Assembly (NCBI GenBank): GCA_003339415.1
Contig: PDHQ01000004.1
Span: forward strand, 8,225-72,224
Reading direction: 5' to 3'
Source: Ophiocordyceps camponoti-saundersi (nom. inval.)
Taxonomy: Eukaryota; Ascomycota; Sordariomycetes; Hypocreales; Ophiocordycipitaceae
Length of the DNA stretch: 64,000 bases
Both the position numbers and the translations under genes were made by a program. Below are positions 1 to 9,514 of the stretch, one piece after another. The stretch's first letter is position 1. Every line of letters starts with the position of its first letter. The notes below the pieces were generated by a model, which did not search any database, was not told where the DNA came from, and saw only the letters and a list, made by a program, of their open reading frames with translations.

Positions 1-53
1 GTCGTCGCCCCCCAACTTCACCTATAAACAGCAACCAGCCCCCACCCTTCCCT

Positions 54-78
54 CCCCCCCCCCCCCCCCCTCTCCTCC

Positions 79-110
<32 letters not shown>
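54..110. repeat. Poly-C tracts in the upstream region of the amine oxidase gene
   Basis: Two C homopolymers (17 C at 54-70 and 31 C at 80-110) are separated by a short CT-rich spacer and end about 27 bases before the amine oxidase ATG. Pyrimidine tracts are common just upstream of fungal start codons, but a pure C run this long is unusual. Its exact length is likely to be unreliable in any assembly. Confidence 0.85.
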
Positions 111-137
111 TTCTCGTGATACCCTGTCAAGAAAAAA

Positions 138-1604
138 ATGAGGCTACTCAGCAATATGCCGGTGTTAATCACCAGTCTTCTAATAGCCGGCTTCGCAGCA
201 GCGTCGCAGCATGTCGACGTCGCCATCGTCGGAGGCGGACTCAGCGGCCTCTCCGCTGCCAGGGACCTGGCCGCGGCCGGAAAGACGTTCACCATACTCG
301 AGGCTAGGAGTCGCGTTGGCGGGAGGGTGTTGAATGCAAAGACTGGGTCGTCGGGCGTGCAGGAAGTGGGAGCCGAGTATGTCGGACCGACTCAGGATCG
401 AGTCCTGGCCCTCGCTGCTTCGTTGGGCCTCAAGACTTATAAGACGTTTGATGATGGAAACACGACGGTGCTGCGGAACGGTTCCGTCACTTCCTTTTTA
501 CCTGATCCCGCTACTGGAGGTCTTCTCCCGCTCAGTCCAGAGGCTTCGGCCCAGGTCATGCCCGTCATCGAGGAGTTGAGCAAGCTGGCGGCAGAGATTC
601 CGGTCAACAGCCCTTGGGATCACCCTTCTGCCGAGGAATGGGATAGAATGACGTGTGACAGCTACCTGCGCTCTCGACTCAACAACTCGGATGCCCTCTT
701 CGTCTTCGACCTCATCTTCGACGCCGTCCTCTCCACCACGGCCAGCGAACCTTCTCTCCTCTACTGGCTCTCTTACATAGCCAGTGCCGGCAACTCGACC
801 ATGCCGGGCTCGCTCGGCCGGCTGCTCACCACCAGCGACGGAGCTCAGGAGAGGCGGATAGTGGGCGGGACGGCCCTGCTGGCCACCAAGCTGGCAGAGC
901 GTCTCGGCCTCAAGAACATACGGCTGAACGCGCCCGTCCACCGCATCGTCCAGAGCAACAAGACCTACACCGTCTACTGGGATGACAAGGCCCTCACGGC
1001 CGACTACGTCGTCATCGCCATGTCGCCCCCCTTGGCCGGCCGGATCACGCACGAGCCCGCGCTGCCGGCGCGAAGAGACCAACTCACGCAGCGAATGCCC
1101 ATGAGTTCCATCGGAAAGGCCATCGCCATCTATCCGAAGCCGTTTTGGAGGAAACAAGGCGTCAACGGACAGGCCCTCGGCGACTCGGGCATCACGCGGG
1201 CAACCTTTGACAACTCGCCGTCTGACGGGTCGTACGGGGCCATCATGGGCTTCATCGGAGCAGACTCGATGAGGAGCTCGGACCTGCTGGAGGAGAACAA
1301 GGTCAAAGAGCTGTACGTGGCGGACCTGGTCAAGTTCTTCGGTCCCGAGGCCGCCAACACGACCGACTTTATACTTCAGAGATGGGACCTGGAGCCTTAT
1401 TCCCGCGGAGGGCCGGTTGCTTACGGCCCGCCCGGGCTCTTGACCAAGTTCGGCCCGTTTCTGAGGAAGCCTTTTGGGAACATCCACTTTGCTGGTACCG
1501 AGACGGCCGATTACTGGGTTGGGTATATGGATGGGGCTATAAGGTCTGGGGAGCGGGTTGCGCAGGAGATTTTGCGCAAGATGCCCAAGACACGTTCAGG
1601 CTGA
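138..1604 (+). CDS. Secreted flavin-containing monoamine oxidase
   Basis: A single-exon 488-residue protein of the FAD amine oxidase family, which oxidatively deaminates amines to aldehyde, ammonia and hydrogen peroxide. The first 23 residues form a hydrophobic signal peptide. The dinucleotide-binding motif follows directly (VAIVGGGLSGLSAARDL, about residues 28-44), then the ILEARSRVGGR segment typical of the family. The C-terminal FAD segment is FAGTETADYWVGYMDGAI. Length fits monoamine oxidases (about 450-530). The start is the first ATG in frame, preceded by an A-rich leader. It converges on the arginine deiminase gene across a GAA-repeat spacer. The substrate cannot be told from sequence. 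A polyamine or L-amino-acid oxidase is possible, but the C-terminal motif favours the monoamine oxidase group. Confidence 0.88.
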   Translation: MRLLSNMPVLITSLLIAGFAAASQHVDVAIVGGGLSGLSAARDLAAAGKTFTILEARSRVGGRVLNAKTGSSGVQEVGAEYVGPTQDRVLALAASLGLKTYKTFDDGNTTVLRNGSVTSFLPDPATGGLLPLSPEASAQVMPVIEELSKLAAEIPVNSPWDHPSAEEWDRMTCDSYLRSRLNNSDALFVFDLIFDAVLSTTASEPSLLYWLSYIASAGNSTMPGSLGRLLTTSDGAQERRIVGGTALLATKLAERLGLKNIRLNAPVHRIVQSNKTYTVYWDDKALTADYVVIAMSPPLAGRITHEPALPARRDQLTQRMPMSSIGKAIAIYPKPFWRKQGVNGQALGDSGITRATFDNSPSDGSYGAIMGFIGADSMRSSDLLEENKVKELYVADLVKFFGPEAANTTDFILQRWDLEPYSRGGPVAYGPPGLLTKFGPFLRKPFGNIHFAGTETADYWVGYMDGAIRSGERVAQEILRKMPKTRSG

Positions 1605-1639
1605 TTTGATGATGGGTTGGTTGGATTGACTATGACGAT

Positions 1640-1672
<33 letters not shown>

Positions 1673-1925
1673 ACGAGAGTTTTCTTTTCTTTCTTTCCTT
1701 CCCCCCTTTTTATGTGTCTGATATATATTATAACTAGTAGATAACTTCTTCCGATGGATGGTGGCGCTTTATGGGTCGAGTCTCGAGTATGATGAACACT
1801 TGAGGGGAGCGTCTGAGACAAACACCACTTTGACACGCGAGGAATGACGAGGTTCAATCGATGGTGCGTACAGGGTTTTTTTTTTCTTTTTTTTTTGTCT
1901 AATAGAAGGAAGATGATGATGATAA

Positions 1926-2113
1926 TGAAGAAGAAGAAGAAGAAGAAGAAGAAGGAGAAGAAGAAGGAGAAGAAGAAGGAGAAGGAGAAGAAGGAGAAGG
2001 AGAAGAAGGAGAAGGAGAAGAAGAAGAAGGAGAAGATAAGGAGGAAGAAGGAGACGAAGAAGATGATGATGATGAAGTTGAAGAAAAAGAAGAAGAAGAA
2101 GAAGAAGAAGAGA
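1926..2113. repeat. Imperfect (GAA)n/(GAAGGA)n purine tract
   Basis: About 190 bases are almost pure purine on the plus strand, built of GAA and GGA units with a short ATG/ATGA interruption near 2062-2075. The tract lies between the 3' ends of the convergent amine oxidase and arginine deiminase genes. Long open frames here (polyK/E or polyL/S) are by-products of the repeat and are not called as genes. Confidence 0.9.
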
Positions 2114-2165
2114 ATTTCCCTGGCTTAGCATCTCTATCATGTCCACGCATTATCCCCCTTTTCCC

Positions 2166-3989
2166 TCACCACCAAACCATGTCAGTCTGACGCATCGTGT
2201 TCGTCCCACAGTGAACATCACCAGCACTAAGATGATGACTCTCAAAGTCGTCGACGTAGAGAAGCCCGAGACCAGCCCTCGCGTACGCCTCCTCGACGGC
2301 TTTCGCCAGCACATCCTGACCGTCTACAACCGGCCCGTACAGCCTGGGACTCACGTAATGCCTCCCCACGACGACGCCGTTGACCGCAGCCGGGTTCAAG
2401 GCCAGCACCTGCATCTCGCCCGGCGGAGGCTTCCTCTTCAGCAGCGGCAGGCCGTCGCCGGGATCCTCGTAGTCGTAGTCGAGGGAGCGGAACAGGCTGG
2501 GTACGCGTATCACGTCTTGGGAAGCGAGAGGAATCTCACCCAGTAGCTTCTCTAGATTGGCGTCCAGGTGCTTCTGCACGTAGGCGTTGGCGTCGATGAA
2601 TGTCTTGTTTCTCGCTAGGTGTGAGACAGTCACGCCGACGGTTGCTTCCACGGCGTCCGACTTGGTGAGCTTGTCGGATGGATAGCTGACAGCCGTCATC
2701 TTGCCATGACCGTCTTTCTCGAGCCTCTGCATGAGATGCATCGCCGACGTCGTATCTGCGATGGCTATCGTGAAGCCCAGGTCGTTTTCGTACGGGATGA
2801 ACTGCACGAACTCGTCGACGTGTCCGACCACCAACCACCCGGTTTCGAGCACGAGCGGTGTCTGCAGTCGTTGCGCGTGGAAGAAGTCGAGCATACCCTT
2901 CGCCGGCATCTCGTCAAAGTGCTTGCCGACGATGATGCGACCGGCTTTATACCTGACGCCCTCTCTAGACGTGTAGGGAGGGATCGTCTCCAGGTTCCCC
3001 AAGCTATTGATATGACGCTCGCCGAAGCCGGATCCCGTTCCCTCACGTGGTTGGAAGACGCCGACGGACGGTCCGCGAAGCTGTTCCAAGGCCTTGCGTC
3101 CCGCTCGACGGGACGATTGCCATGAGCGAATCATCACTCGAAGAGAGATGGGACCTTTTGGCCCTGGCATGCTCATGTAGGCTGGCTCCATGAAGTCTTG
3201 AGCCCAGAGATCGCTCGTGTCGTTAATCAGGAGGAGAGGGGTTTTTATACCAGCCGCCTCTCTTGCTTCGTCAAGCTGCTTGAGGAAAATGGCGTTATCA
3301 TCATTCATGGCGACGCTCATCAGTGTCTCGACCTTCTGGAGGTGGTGATGGGTGAGGACCGGAGCCATCTTCAAAACGACCGAGTCCGACGCTCGAGCTG
3401 AACCATCCGTGACTTCGAAATGAACAGTGACGACTCCATCCCAGACCGCGGCGTCCGTCACGGGCTCTCTCCCGTCTATACGGAGAACGATGCCGGCTTT
3501 GAGTATGGACGAAGAGATGGAAAACTCGGGATCGACGAGATGCCAGGACGAAGTCAAGTTTGGCTCGGAGATTTCATCGAGGGCGAATATCCGCACGCGT
3601 TCGGTAGCAGCTTTCGGGCTGGTGTAGATTCGGCCTCTGCCCTCGGGCGACGTTTCGATGGGGAGAGTTCGCAGGGGAGCCGCGTACTCCGGCGCGAGGA
3701 GGCGATTGCCCGACGCGTCGTGGCAGGAAGCGTACTCATCGTCGCTCAGGGGGTCTCCTCTTGCGTCGTGGGTAGAGCAGCGGTGAGTCTTGTCTCCGAT
3801 GTTGGGTAGGAAGATGGCTCCGCGCTGTTCCGTCCAGGATGATTTGCCGAGGGAGTCTGAAGAGGGTGAGTCTGAAGACGGGCCGACGTCGACGATGCCA
3901 TCTCTGTTTGTGTCGGCTCGGATATCAGGCTGTAGTTGTATGGCTGAAACGGTGTGAACGACGGCTATGATGAAGGAGAGGTATAACAT
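2166..3989 (-). CDS. Secreted protein-arginine deiminase (PAD family)
   Basis: A single-exon protein of 607 residues resembling animal and fungal protein-arginine deiminases, which convert peptidyl-arginine to citrulline. The start is the ATG at 3989, which gives a clean signal peptide (MLYLSFIIAVVHTVSA); the extension upstream begins with a non-ATG codon. After the signal comes a calcium-loop-like segment (DTNRDGIVDV). The catalytic core is visible in order: the Asp motif DLWAQDFMEPAY, the His/Asp motif GHVDEFVQF, and near the C terminus the nucleophilic Cys in GDVHCGTNT. All four residues expected from PAD enzymology (Asp, His, Asp, Cys) are therefore present. It converges on the amine oxidase gene. 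PADs are well known in vertebrates but patchy in fungi. Secretion suggests it acts on extracellular or cell-wall proteins, which is inference. Confidence 0.88.
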   Translation of the reverse strand: MLYLSFIIAVVHTVSAIQLQPDIRADTNRDGIVDVGPSSDSPSSDSLGKSSWTEQRGAIFLPNIGDKTHRCSTHDARGDPLSDDEYASCHDASGNRLLAPEYAAPLRTLPIETSPEGRGRIYTSPKAATERVRIFALDEISEPNLTSSWHLVDPEFSISSSILKAGIVLRIDGREPVTDAAVWDGVVTVHFEVTDGSARASDSVVLKMAPVLTHHHLQKVETLMSVAMNDDNAIFLKQLDEAREAAGIKTPLLLINDTSDLWAQDFMEPAYMSMPGPKGPISLRVMIRSWQSSRRAGRKALEQLRGPSVGVFQPREGTGSGFGERHINSLGNLETIPPYTSREGVRYKAGRIIVGKHFDEMPAKGMLDFFHAQRLQTPLVLETGWLVVGHVDEFVQFIPYENDLGFTIAIADTTSAMHLMQRLEKDGHGKMTAVSYPSDKLTKSDAVEATVGVTVSHLARNKTFIDANAYVQKHLDANLEKLLGEIPLASQDVIRVPSLFRSLDYDYEDPGDGLPLLKRKPPPGEMQVLALNPAAVNGVVVGRHYVSPRLYGPVVDGQDVLAKAVEEAYARAGLGLLYVDDFESHHLSAGDVHCGTNTMRQTDMVWW

Positions 3990-5060
3990 GATGGCCGTGA
4001 AGAACAATCAACAACAAGCCGGCTCTCTGAAGGTGAAGGGGGATATTGATACTCTCATATGAGCAGACAAGCTTCTGAACGCCTCCTTTCCTTGCAGGTT
4101 CAACCTTTCTTTCACCTGGTGACTTGCCCGCCTCACTTTGCCATTGCATAGGACCACTAGTATCCGTACTTGCTTCCCACTTACATGAGTCCGGGCTGTG
4201 CAAAAAAAACGCCAGGCGTTGAGTGGACGCCTTGACGATCCCTTCCTCAACCAACACCCATCTTTCCTTCTTCTCGATCCTTTTTCGGGTCACACTGCAG
4301 ATTTGACATACATATATAGGTAGGGACGTCTGTAAAGGGAAAAAAATAAGAACATGGATAGGCTATGTCTTTCTTTGTCCAAGGGTAGAGAAAGAGAGAG
4401 AGAGAGAGAGAGTCTTATTGGAGTTGATGAGAAAGGAAGGCTTTGTGTGTCTCGTATGTATTGGACACGTGTGATTGACGTCACATATATGGCTGACCGG
4501 TGACAGGGAGGGAGGCTTAGGGAGGGTGATGCCGTTGAAAGCTTCAAGTGCTTCAGAGGAATGTCAAGATACAAAATGCAATGTTGTGCTTATAAGGATA
4601 TGAACCAAGTGATGATCTGATACCGCCGAGTTATTGACTTGGTTTAAGGGAGAAACATGAAGATGTCGCGATACTTGATGGAAGCGATGACGATCGGTTA
4701 TTGTTAATGCAGGGTAGGTTGACACGTCTTGAGATATGTGTTGGAAACGTGATAAAGAGAGAAAGGTGATAAAAAGGGATTCTGCCCCCCCCCGTCCGGT
4801 CCGTTGAGGCAGAGAGAGCTGAGGAGCTGTGGCTGAGTGTAACGAGAGCAAGACAGGGGCGTGCCAGGTCATGGTCTGTGCCCGCCGTTCCGGGTGATGG
4901 CGTTTCTTGTCATCGAGAGTCGACCAAATGTTTACTCAAGCCACCACAATGTGAATCACTTGGGCTGGGTTATGCATACATAAGTATACCTATGGAACGG
5001 CTCATGATGCCCTCTGTCCAACAAGCGAATCCCATACATACATAGTCGGTCTTCCAAACG
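3990..5060. other. Intergenic region between divergent genes
   Basis: About 1.07 kb separates the divergent arginine deiminase and hydrolase genes. It holds a (GA)n run at about 4391-4411 and a C run at 4788-4795. I see no convincing gene; small open frames on the minus strand lack family resemblance. It presumably contains both promoters. Confidence 0.6.
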
Positions 5061-6545
5061 ATGCCTCCTCCAACGCTTCACTTCAACGTCAGGGAACATG
5101 TCGTGTCCGGATGCCACATCCGCGAATACCCCGGTCTCACCTCAGGAAGACAAGAAGACGAGATGCGTCTGCATGTAAAGCAATACACGCCAAGGCATCA
5201 GCCGCTCCAAGATGGTGCCGTTACACTAGTCGCCATGCAGGGCATAGGCTTCCCCAAGGTCTGTCTGTATGTAGAAGCCGGATCCCCCGAAGCCGAGACT
5301 GACTTGCCAGCCTTTAGGAGCTGTACGAGCCACTATGGGATACGCTGTACGACCATTCAAGGTCGCACGGCTATTCGATACGTAACATCTGGATAGCAGA
5401 CATGGCTCCCCAGGGAATGAGCAGCATCTTGAACGAGAAGAAGCTGAGCATGGATAGTCCGTCTTACATCACATCACATCGTAACCCCCCCGAGAGAGAG
5501 AGAGACTTGCTAAAGGACGACGAGACAGACTCGTGGGCAGACCATGCTCGCGACCTGTTACACATGATCAACCATTTCCGCAACGAGATGCCCCGGCCGT
5601 TGATAGGCATCGGCCACAGCTGCGGAGGTTCTCAGCTGTAAGGACTAGACTATATCTATCCACATCATCTTCTCAACAACTCTGGCAGAACAGAGTCAAA
5701 ATGCTAACATCAATAGGGTCAACCTAGCATACATGCATCCGAGGCTCTTCACCACCGTAATCCTCATGGACCCGGCCTTCTTCGTAGACGAGAAAGGCGA
5801 TGCGATATATTTCGAAAAGGCCCTCAAAGAGACCACCCACGGCGAAGACGTTTGGAGAAGCCGTGCCGACGCGGCGCAATTCGTGCAAAACGTCTATCCG
5901 TCTTGGGATCAACGGGTCAAGAAACTGATGATCCGATACGGCTTTCGTGACTTACCCACAGCCTTGTATCCCGACCTACCTCCCGAAGCCGAGGCGGCGA
6001 ACCCTCCGGTGACGTTGACGACGACCAAGCACCAGATGGCCATGATGATTCTACGACCTTGCTTCGACTGGAAACTGATCGATGGAAGGGCAGTCTTCGA
6101 CCGCGAAACCCACCCCGATGTCGATCCGAAACTAACCAGGAAACCCGTCTATCGTCCGGAAGCGCTGCCGTCGACAGAGCGGCTTCCGTCTCTGCGCCCT
6201 TCTGCCCTCTTCCTCTTGGGGCGGTATACGAACAAGCCGTGGTTGGACGCCATGCAGAGGGCGGCCGAGACAGCCGGTATCGGCGTAGGAGGCTCCGGGG
6301 GGAAATCGGAGGGGACGGTCAAGGAGGTTCTCATCCGAGGCGGTCATTCGTTTCCCTTTACTACCGTTGACGAGACTGCCTTGGCCTGTTCCGCTTGGCT
6401 GGGACGGGAGATGGATAGGTATAGGGAGCGAGAGAGGGAATGGCAGAGCGAGAGGGGGAAGATGTCGGAGAGAGATCACCTTGTCTTGCCTACGAGGTGG
6501 AACGAGATCTTTCCTCCGCTAGGGGAAGTCAAAAGCAAGCTTTAG
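5061..6545 (+). CDS. Peroxisomal alpha/beta hydrolase (Lpx1/AKT2-like), PTS1 ending SKL
   Basis: Three exons (5061-5258, 5318-5637, 5717-6545) encode 448 residues. Introns of 59 and 79 bp have GT-AG ends and keep frame. The protein resembles fungal peroxisomal alpha/beta hydrolases of the Lpx1 group, which includes AKT2 of the Alternaria AK-toxin gene set. Visible features are an N-terminal segment with HIREYPG, a nucleophile-elbow-like sequence IGIGHSCGGSQL, the segment HPRLFTTVILMDPAFF, and a late His in RGGHSFPF that could complete a Ser-Asp-His triad. The last residues are GEVKSKL, a textbook type 1 peroxisomal targeting signal. The substrate is unknown; likely classes are acyl-CoA, ester or epoxide intermediates. 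An exon-2 insertion (YITSHRNPPERERDLLKDD region) looks lineage-specific. A GAT repeat follows the stop codon closely. Confidence 0.85.
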
Positions 6546-6564
6546 ACTTGTGTGACAGAGTCAG

Positions 6565-6649
6565 TGATGATGAAGATGATGAAGATGATGAAGATGATGA
6601 AGATGATGAAGATGATGAAGATGATGAAGATGAAGATGATGAAGATGAA

Positions 6650-6715
<66 letters not shown>

Positions 6716-6743
6716 GATGAAGATGAAGAAGATGATGATGATG
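6565..6743. repeat. (GAT)n / (GATGAA)n microsatellite
   Basis: About 180 bases of GAT with GAA interruptions begin about 20 bases after the hydrolase stop codon, between two convergent genes. Apparent long polyD, polyM, polyS or polyI frames over it are repeat artefacts. Confidence 0.92.
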
Positions 6744-6955
6744 CCCCCAAAAAAAAAATCAACCCCGGTACACTCTTTCTCCTCTCCTTCTTCTCGTCTC
6801 AAACGCCAGGCTTGCGTCGACAACGCTTAGCATGTGTCTCCAAAAAAACCTGCATGTATATATAATCCATCCTTCTATCCTTCAAAGAACCACCTGTTTC
6901 TTCCCCACGACAACACCTCCCTCTTCTCCCCCCCTCCACCTCTGGACCTCGCTCT

Positions 6956-6957
<2 letters not shown>

Positions 6958-6990
<33 letters not shown>
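6958..6990. repeat. (CT)n tract abutting a stop codon
   Basis: A run of CT dinucleotides lies immediately next to the minus-strand stop codon of the secreted protein gene at 6991-6993. On that strand it is a GA run starting right at the 3' UTR. Confidence 0.85.
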
Positions 6991-6993
<3 letters not shown>

Positions 6994-7902
6994 ATATTTA
7001 TCCGGAGACACTATCAAGAACGCGCCCGCTGTATCAGCAGCCCCCTCATGCATCAAGCAGACCTGTATCCGCGTCTTCATCGTCATCTTGACCTTTACCA
7101 ACATATCATCACCGTCGAGAGGCAAGTACCTCTTTCCGACCTCTGGATTCCCTTCGCACTGAACTCCCGGCGGACAACCATCGAGCCGTAACGACTGCCA
7201 ACTGGTGATGACGGCCTGGAGGAAGGGATCGGAAGAGAAGTGGTCGAGGTAATGGAGGTATCCCCTGTCGAGTTCCACCCCTCTTCTGGGCTTGTCCCAC
7301 ATGATGCTGCGTTGCACCATCTGCGTGACGGCACTCTCTTGTCGGGCCCTCTCGAGGGTATTTCGGCTTGAGCAGACGCTGGAGCCGTAGAATCGCCAGT
7401 GAGTCCCCGACTTCAGGACCGGTCTCTGGAAGTCGTCGTTTATGTGGAAGAGGTTTAACAGGCCGGCATTCTGCGGGATGAGATGATCCATGTAGCGAGG
7501 GTGGCGGTAGTGATAGCAGAGCTGCTCGTTCTTTCTCCAGGCGCTGAGCAGTTCGTCCCACGCGTTGAACCTGTTGTGCGCGCCCGAAGGGTTCTGGTTC
7601 TCGTGAAAAGCCGAGTTGACAGTCTGGCCGTAATACTCTTCCCAGGCTCGGATGGTGTCGGTCATGGGAAGCATGAGAGGGTTCAAGTCATCTGGTATAT
7701 GCGCTTCGGCACAGGGCAAGACGTCGATGACTCGCACGCGGGAAACACACGATGATGCGTCCCGGAAGAAGTTTTGGATCGTTCTGGAAAGGCGGCTGTT
7801 GTCCGAGGTGGGAAAGCATCGAGAAACTTCCTCAAAGGTAAAGGTCGTCGACGCATAAAGGCCGTGAACGAATGAGACGAGGAGACAGGCTGCGAGGCGC
7901 AT
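6991..7902 (-). CDS. Secreted protein of unknown function
   Basis: A single-exon 303-residue protein that I do not recognise. It starts with a good signal peptide (MRLAACLLVSFVHGLYAS) at an ATG and has no later membrane segment. Mature-region cysteines number about eight (in RCF, SSC, LPC, QLC, SSVC, DGC, VQC and QVC), suggesting an extracellular disulphide-bonded protein. Distinctive stretches are AWEEYYGQTVNSAFHENQNP, LCYHYRHPRYMDHLIP and SGTHWRFYGSS. The composition is not low-complexity, so it is probably a real, conserved secreted protein. It is convergent with the hydrolase gene across the GAT and CT repeats. Function is unknown. Confidence 0.72.
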
Positions 7903-8359
7903 CTTTTCGTGTGTATATCGACTGAAAGAGGCCGGCCTGAGGAGGAGGTTGCGTGATTCCGTCCTTGAGAGTTTCCCATCGTTTTCCTTTATACGCTTCA
8001 GTGGAAAGTGTTGACGTCAAAAAGCCATCTCCTCGTGTTGGAAGAGGAAGCATCGAGATCGTACCGTATATGCTTATGCGTAACATGGTAGGCAGGGAGG
8101 GAAATCTTGAATCGATCTCGACGATTAAAACTTGAAACTACGTGAGAGAGCTGTCGAAGCATTTTCCCGTGTTGAGACAGAATGAACATGCCCTTGCGTC
8201 GACAGTATCGTCGTCAGTATCATCATCATCGTCATCGTCATCGTCACCCTCCTTCACTTTCGAGCATGTGATGTGTTCGACAGAGAGAGAGAGAGAGAGA
8301 GTAACGCATTACATACATACAATACGTACAATACACAAGCAAGAAGCTTCTTTGTCCTC
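7903..8359. other. Intergenic region with (TCATCG)n repeat
   Basis: It lies upstream of the secreted protein gene and downstream of the DyP gene, both on the minus strand. It contains a TCATCG/GTCATC repeat at about 8204-8248 and a GA run at about 8282-8301. No gene is seen. Confidence 0.6.
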
Positions 8360-9514
8360 TCAATCGCCGCCTCCAAGATCGGACAAAAAGTCGGCAGAGG
8401 GAACAAAAAACACACTGCCGGTCACGGCCTTGGAGAAGTCGAGGATACGATCGTGCTTCCCAGGCGGATCGCCGATGAACATGCGTTCCAGCATACGCTC
8501 AATGACCCAGAGCCGTCTAGAGTAGCCTATGAAGTAGGTTCCGAACTCGCCCGATCCAGGGGCGCCGAACGGCATGTTGTCCCGGAGGATATCGTGCTCT
8601 ACACCGGCATCGTCCTCGATCGTCGCCAGCGTCTTGTGCGACTTCTGCTCGTCCTCGGCCGCGTCGTCCAGCTCGACGTTGTCCAGCTTTGTGCGACCGA
8701 TGATAGACTCTTGCTTCTCAGCCGAGAGACCGTCCCATCCGCCCATGTCGTGAAGGTATTTCTGTACCACGACGTAGCTTCCGGCCGTCGCTTCCGGACC
8801 GTCGTCTGCTTCCGTGATGAGGACCGAAGCCGGACGCGCCGGACCGACGGGGTTGGCGGTACCGTCGACGAAGCCGAGGAGGTCACGTTGGTCAAAGTAG
8901 CGGAAGCCGACGGTCAGATCTTCGACTTTGACGGCACCGTCGAGACGCTTCATCAGCTGCCTCTCGAATTCGAAGCAGAGATCGCGTCTGTCGGAGCGGA
9001 TGTGGAGAAGCACATCCCCGGGCGTCGACACCGCCGTGTGCGACTCTCCCGTCACCGTCTTGAAAGGATGCAGCTCGGCCGGTCGTGTGGCTCCGCCCGT
9101 CAACCTGTCCCAAGCCTCGCTTCCGATGCCGACGGTGACGGCGAAAGAAGCTCCGGCGTCACGGAAGCCGACCGTCTTAGCCAGGCCTTGAATACCGGAG
9201 AGAGCGGCCCGGACCGTCTTCTCGGCTTCGGCCCCGGGCAGCACCGACAAGACCAGGAAGGTGGCCGAGGACGTCAGCGGGCCGTCCACGGCCTGGGCGC
9301 GTGATTCTAGAGCAGAGGTATTCATGACTGCTTTATTGGCAGCTTGGGTACAGAGCGGTCTTCGCCGCCGGGCCGCGTCGGGATACCGGAGGAGGGATGG
9401 CCTGTGGTGATATTGCTGTGGATGGCCTGTCGGATAGCTTATCGCCAACGTTGCACTCGGACTGGGCCGGAAGACAGGAAGGGCTTTGTTCAACGCGCGG
9501 AGTGACACCTTCAT
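8360..9514 (-). CDS. Dye-decolorizing (DyP-type) heme peroxidase
   Basis: A DyP-type peroxidase that uses hydrogen peroxide to oxidise dyes, phenolics or other electron donors through b-type heme. The family signature GFVDGTANP (distal catalytic Asp) is present, followed by GSYVVVQKYLHD and the region EHDILRDNMPFG, whose His is the probable proximal heme ligand. The motif GTYFIGYSRR is also typical. The start is uncertain. Beginning at 9514 gives 384 residues with an Arg-rich, acid-poor leader (MKVSLRALNKALPVFR) that looks like a mitochondrial presequence. Beginning at the ATG at 9325 gives a 321-residue cytosolic enzyme close to the usual DyP core. No secretory signal is seen, so extracellular lignin-type activity is not implied. 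No introns are needed. The neighbours are not obviously linked in function. Confidence 0.87.
   Translation of the reverse strand: MKVSLRALNKALPVFRPSPSATLAISYPTGHPQQYHHRPSLLRYPDAARRRRPLCTQAANKAVMNTSALESRAQAVDGPLTSSATFLVLSVLPGAEAEKTVRAALSGIQGLAKTVGFRDAGASFAVTVGIGSEAWDRLTGGATRPAELHPFKTVTGESHTAVSTPGDVLLHIRSDRRDLCFEFERQLMKRLDGAVKVEDLTVGFRYFDQRDLLGFVDGTANPVGPARPASVLITEADDGPEATAGSYVVVQKYLHDMGGWDGLSAEKQESIIGRTKLDNVELDDAAEDEQKSHKTLATIEDDAGVEHDILRDNMPFGAPGSGEFGTYFIGYSRRLWVIERMLERMFIGDPPGKHDRILDFSKAVTGSVFFVPSADFLSDLGGGD

Noticed and set aside
498..1487. A 329-codon open frame on the minus strand opposite the amine oxidase
   Set aside because: It lies antisense within a clear gene with biased codon use, and its composition (Arg/Val/Gly-rich) is typical of a shadow frame.
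1769..2150. Long polyleucine, polyserine and polylysine/glutamate open frames
   Set aside because: They are translations of the GAA/TTC repeat in various frames and strands, with no conserved sequence outside it.
6440..6865. Polyaspartate, polymethionine and polyserine open frames
   Set aside because: They derive from the GAT repeat; the acidic frame overlaps the hydrolase 3' end in another frame and has no family resemblance.
8273..9304. A 343-codon plus-strand open frame across the DyP gene
   Set aside because: Shadow of the DyP coding strand; the opposite strand carries all DyP motifs.
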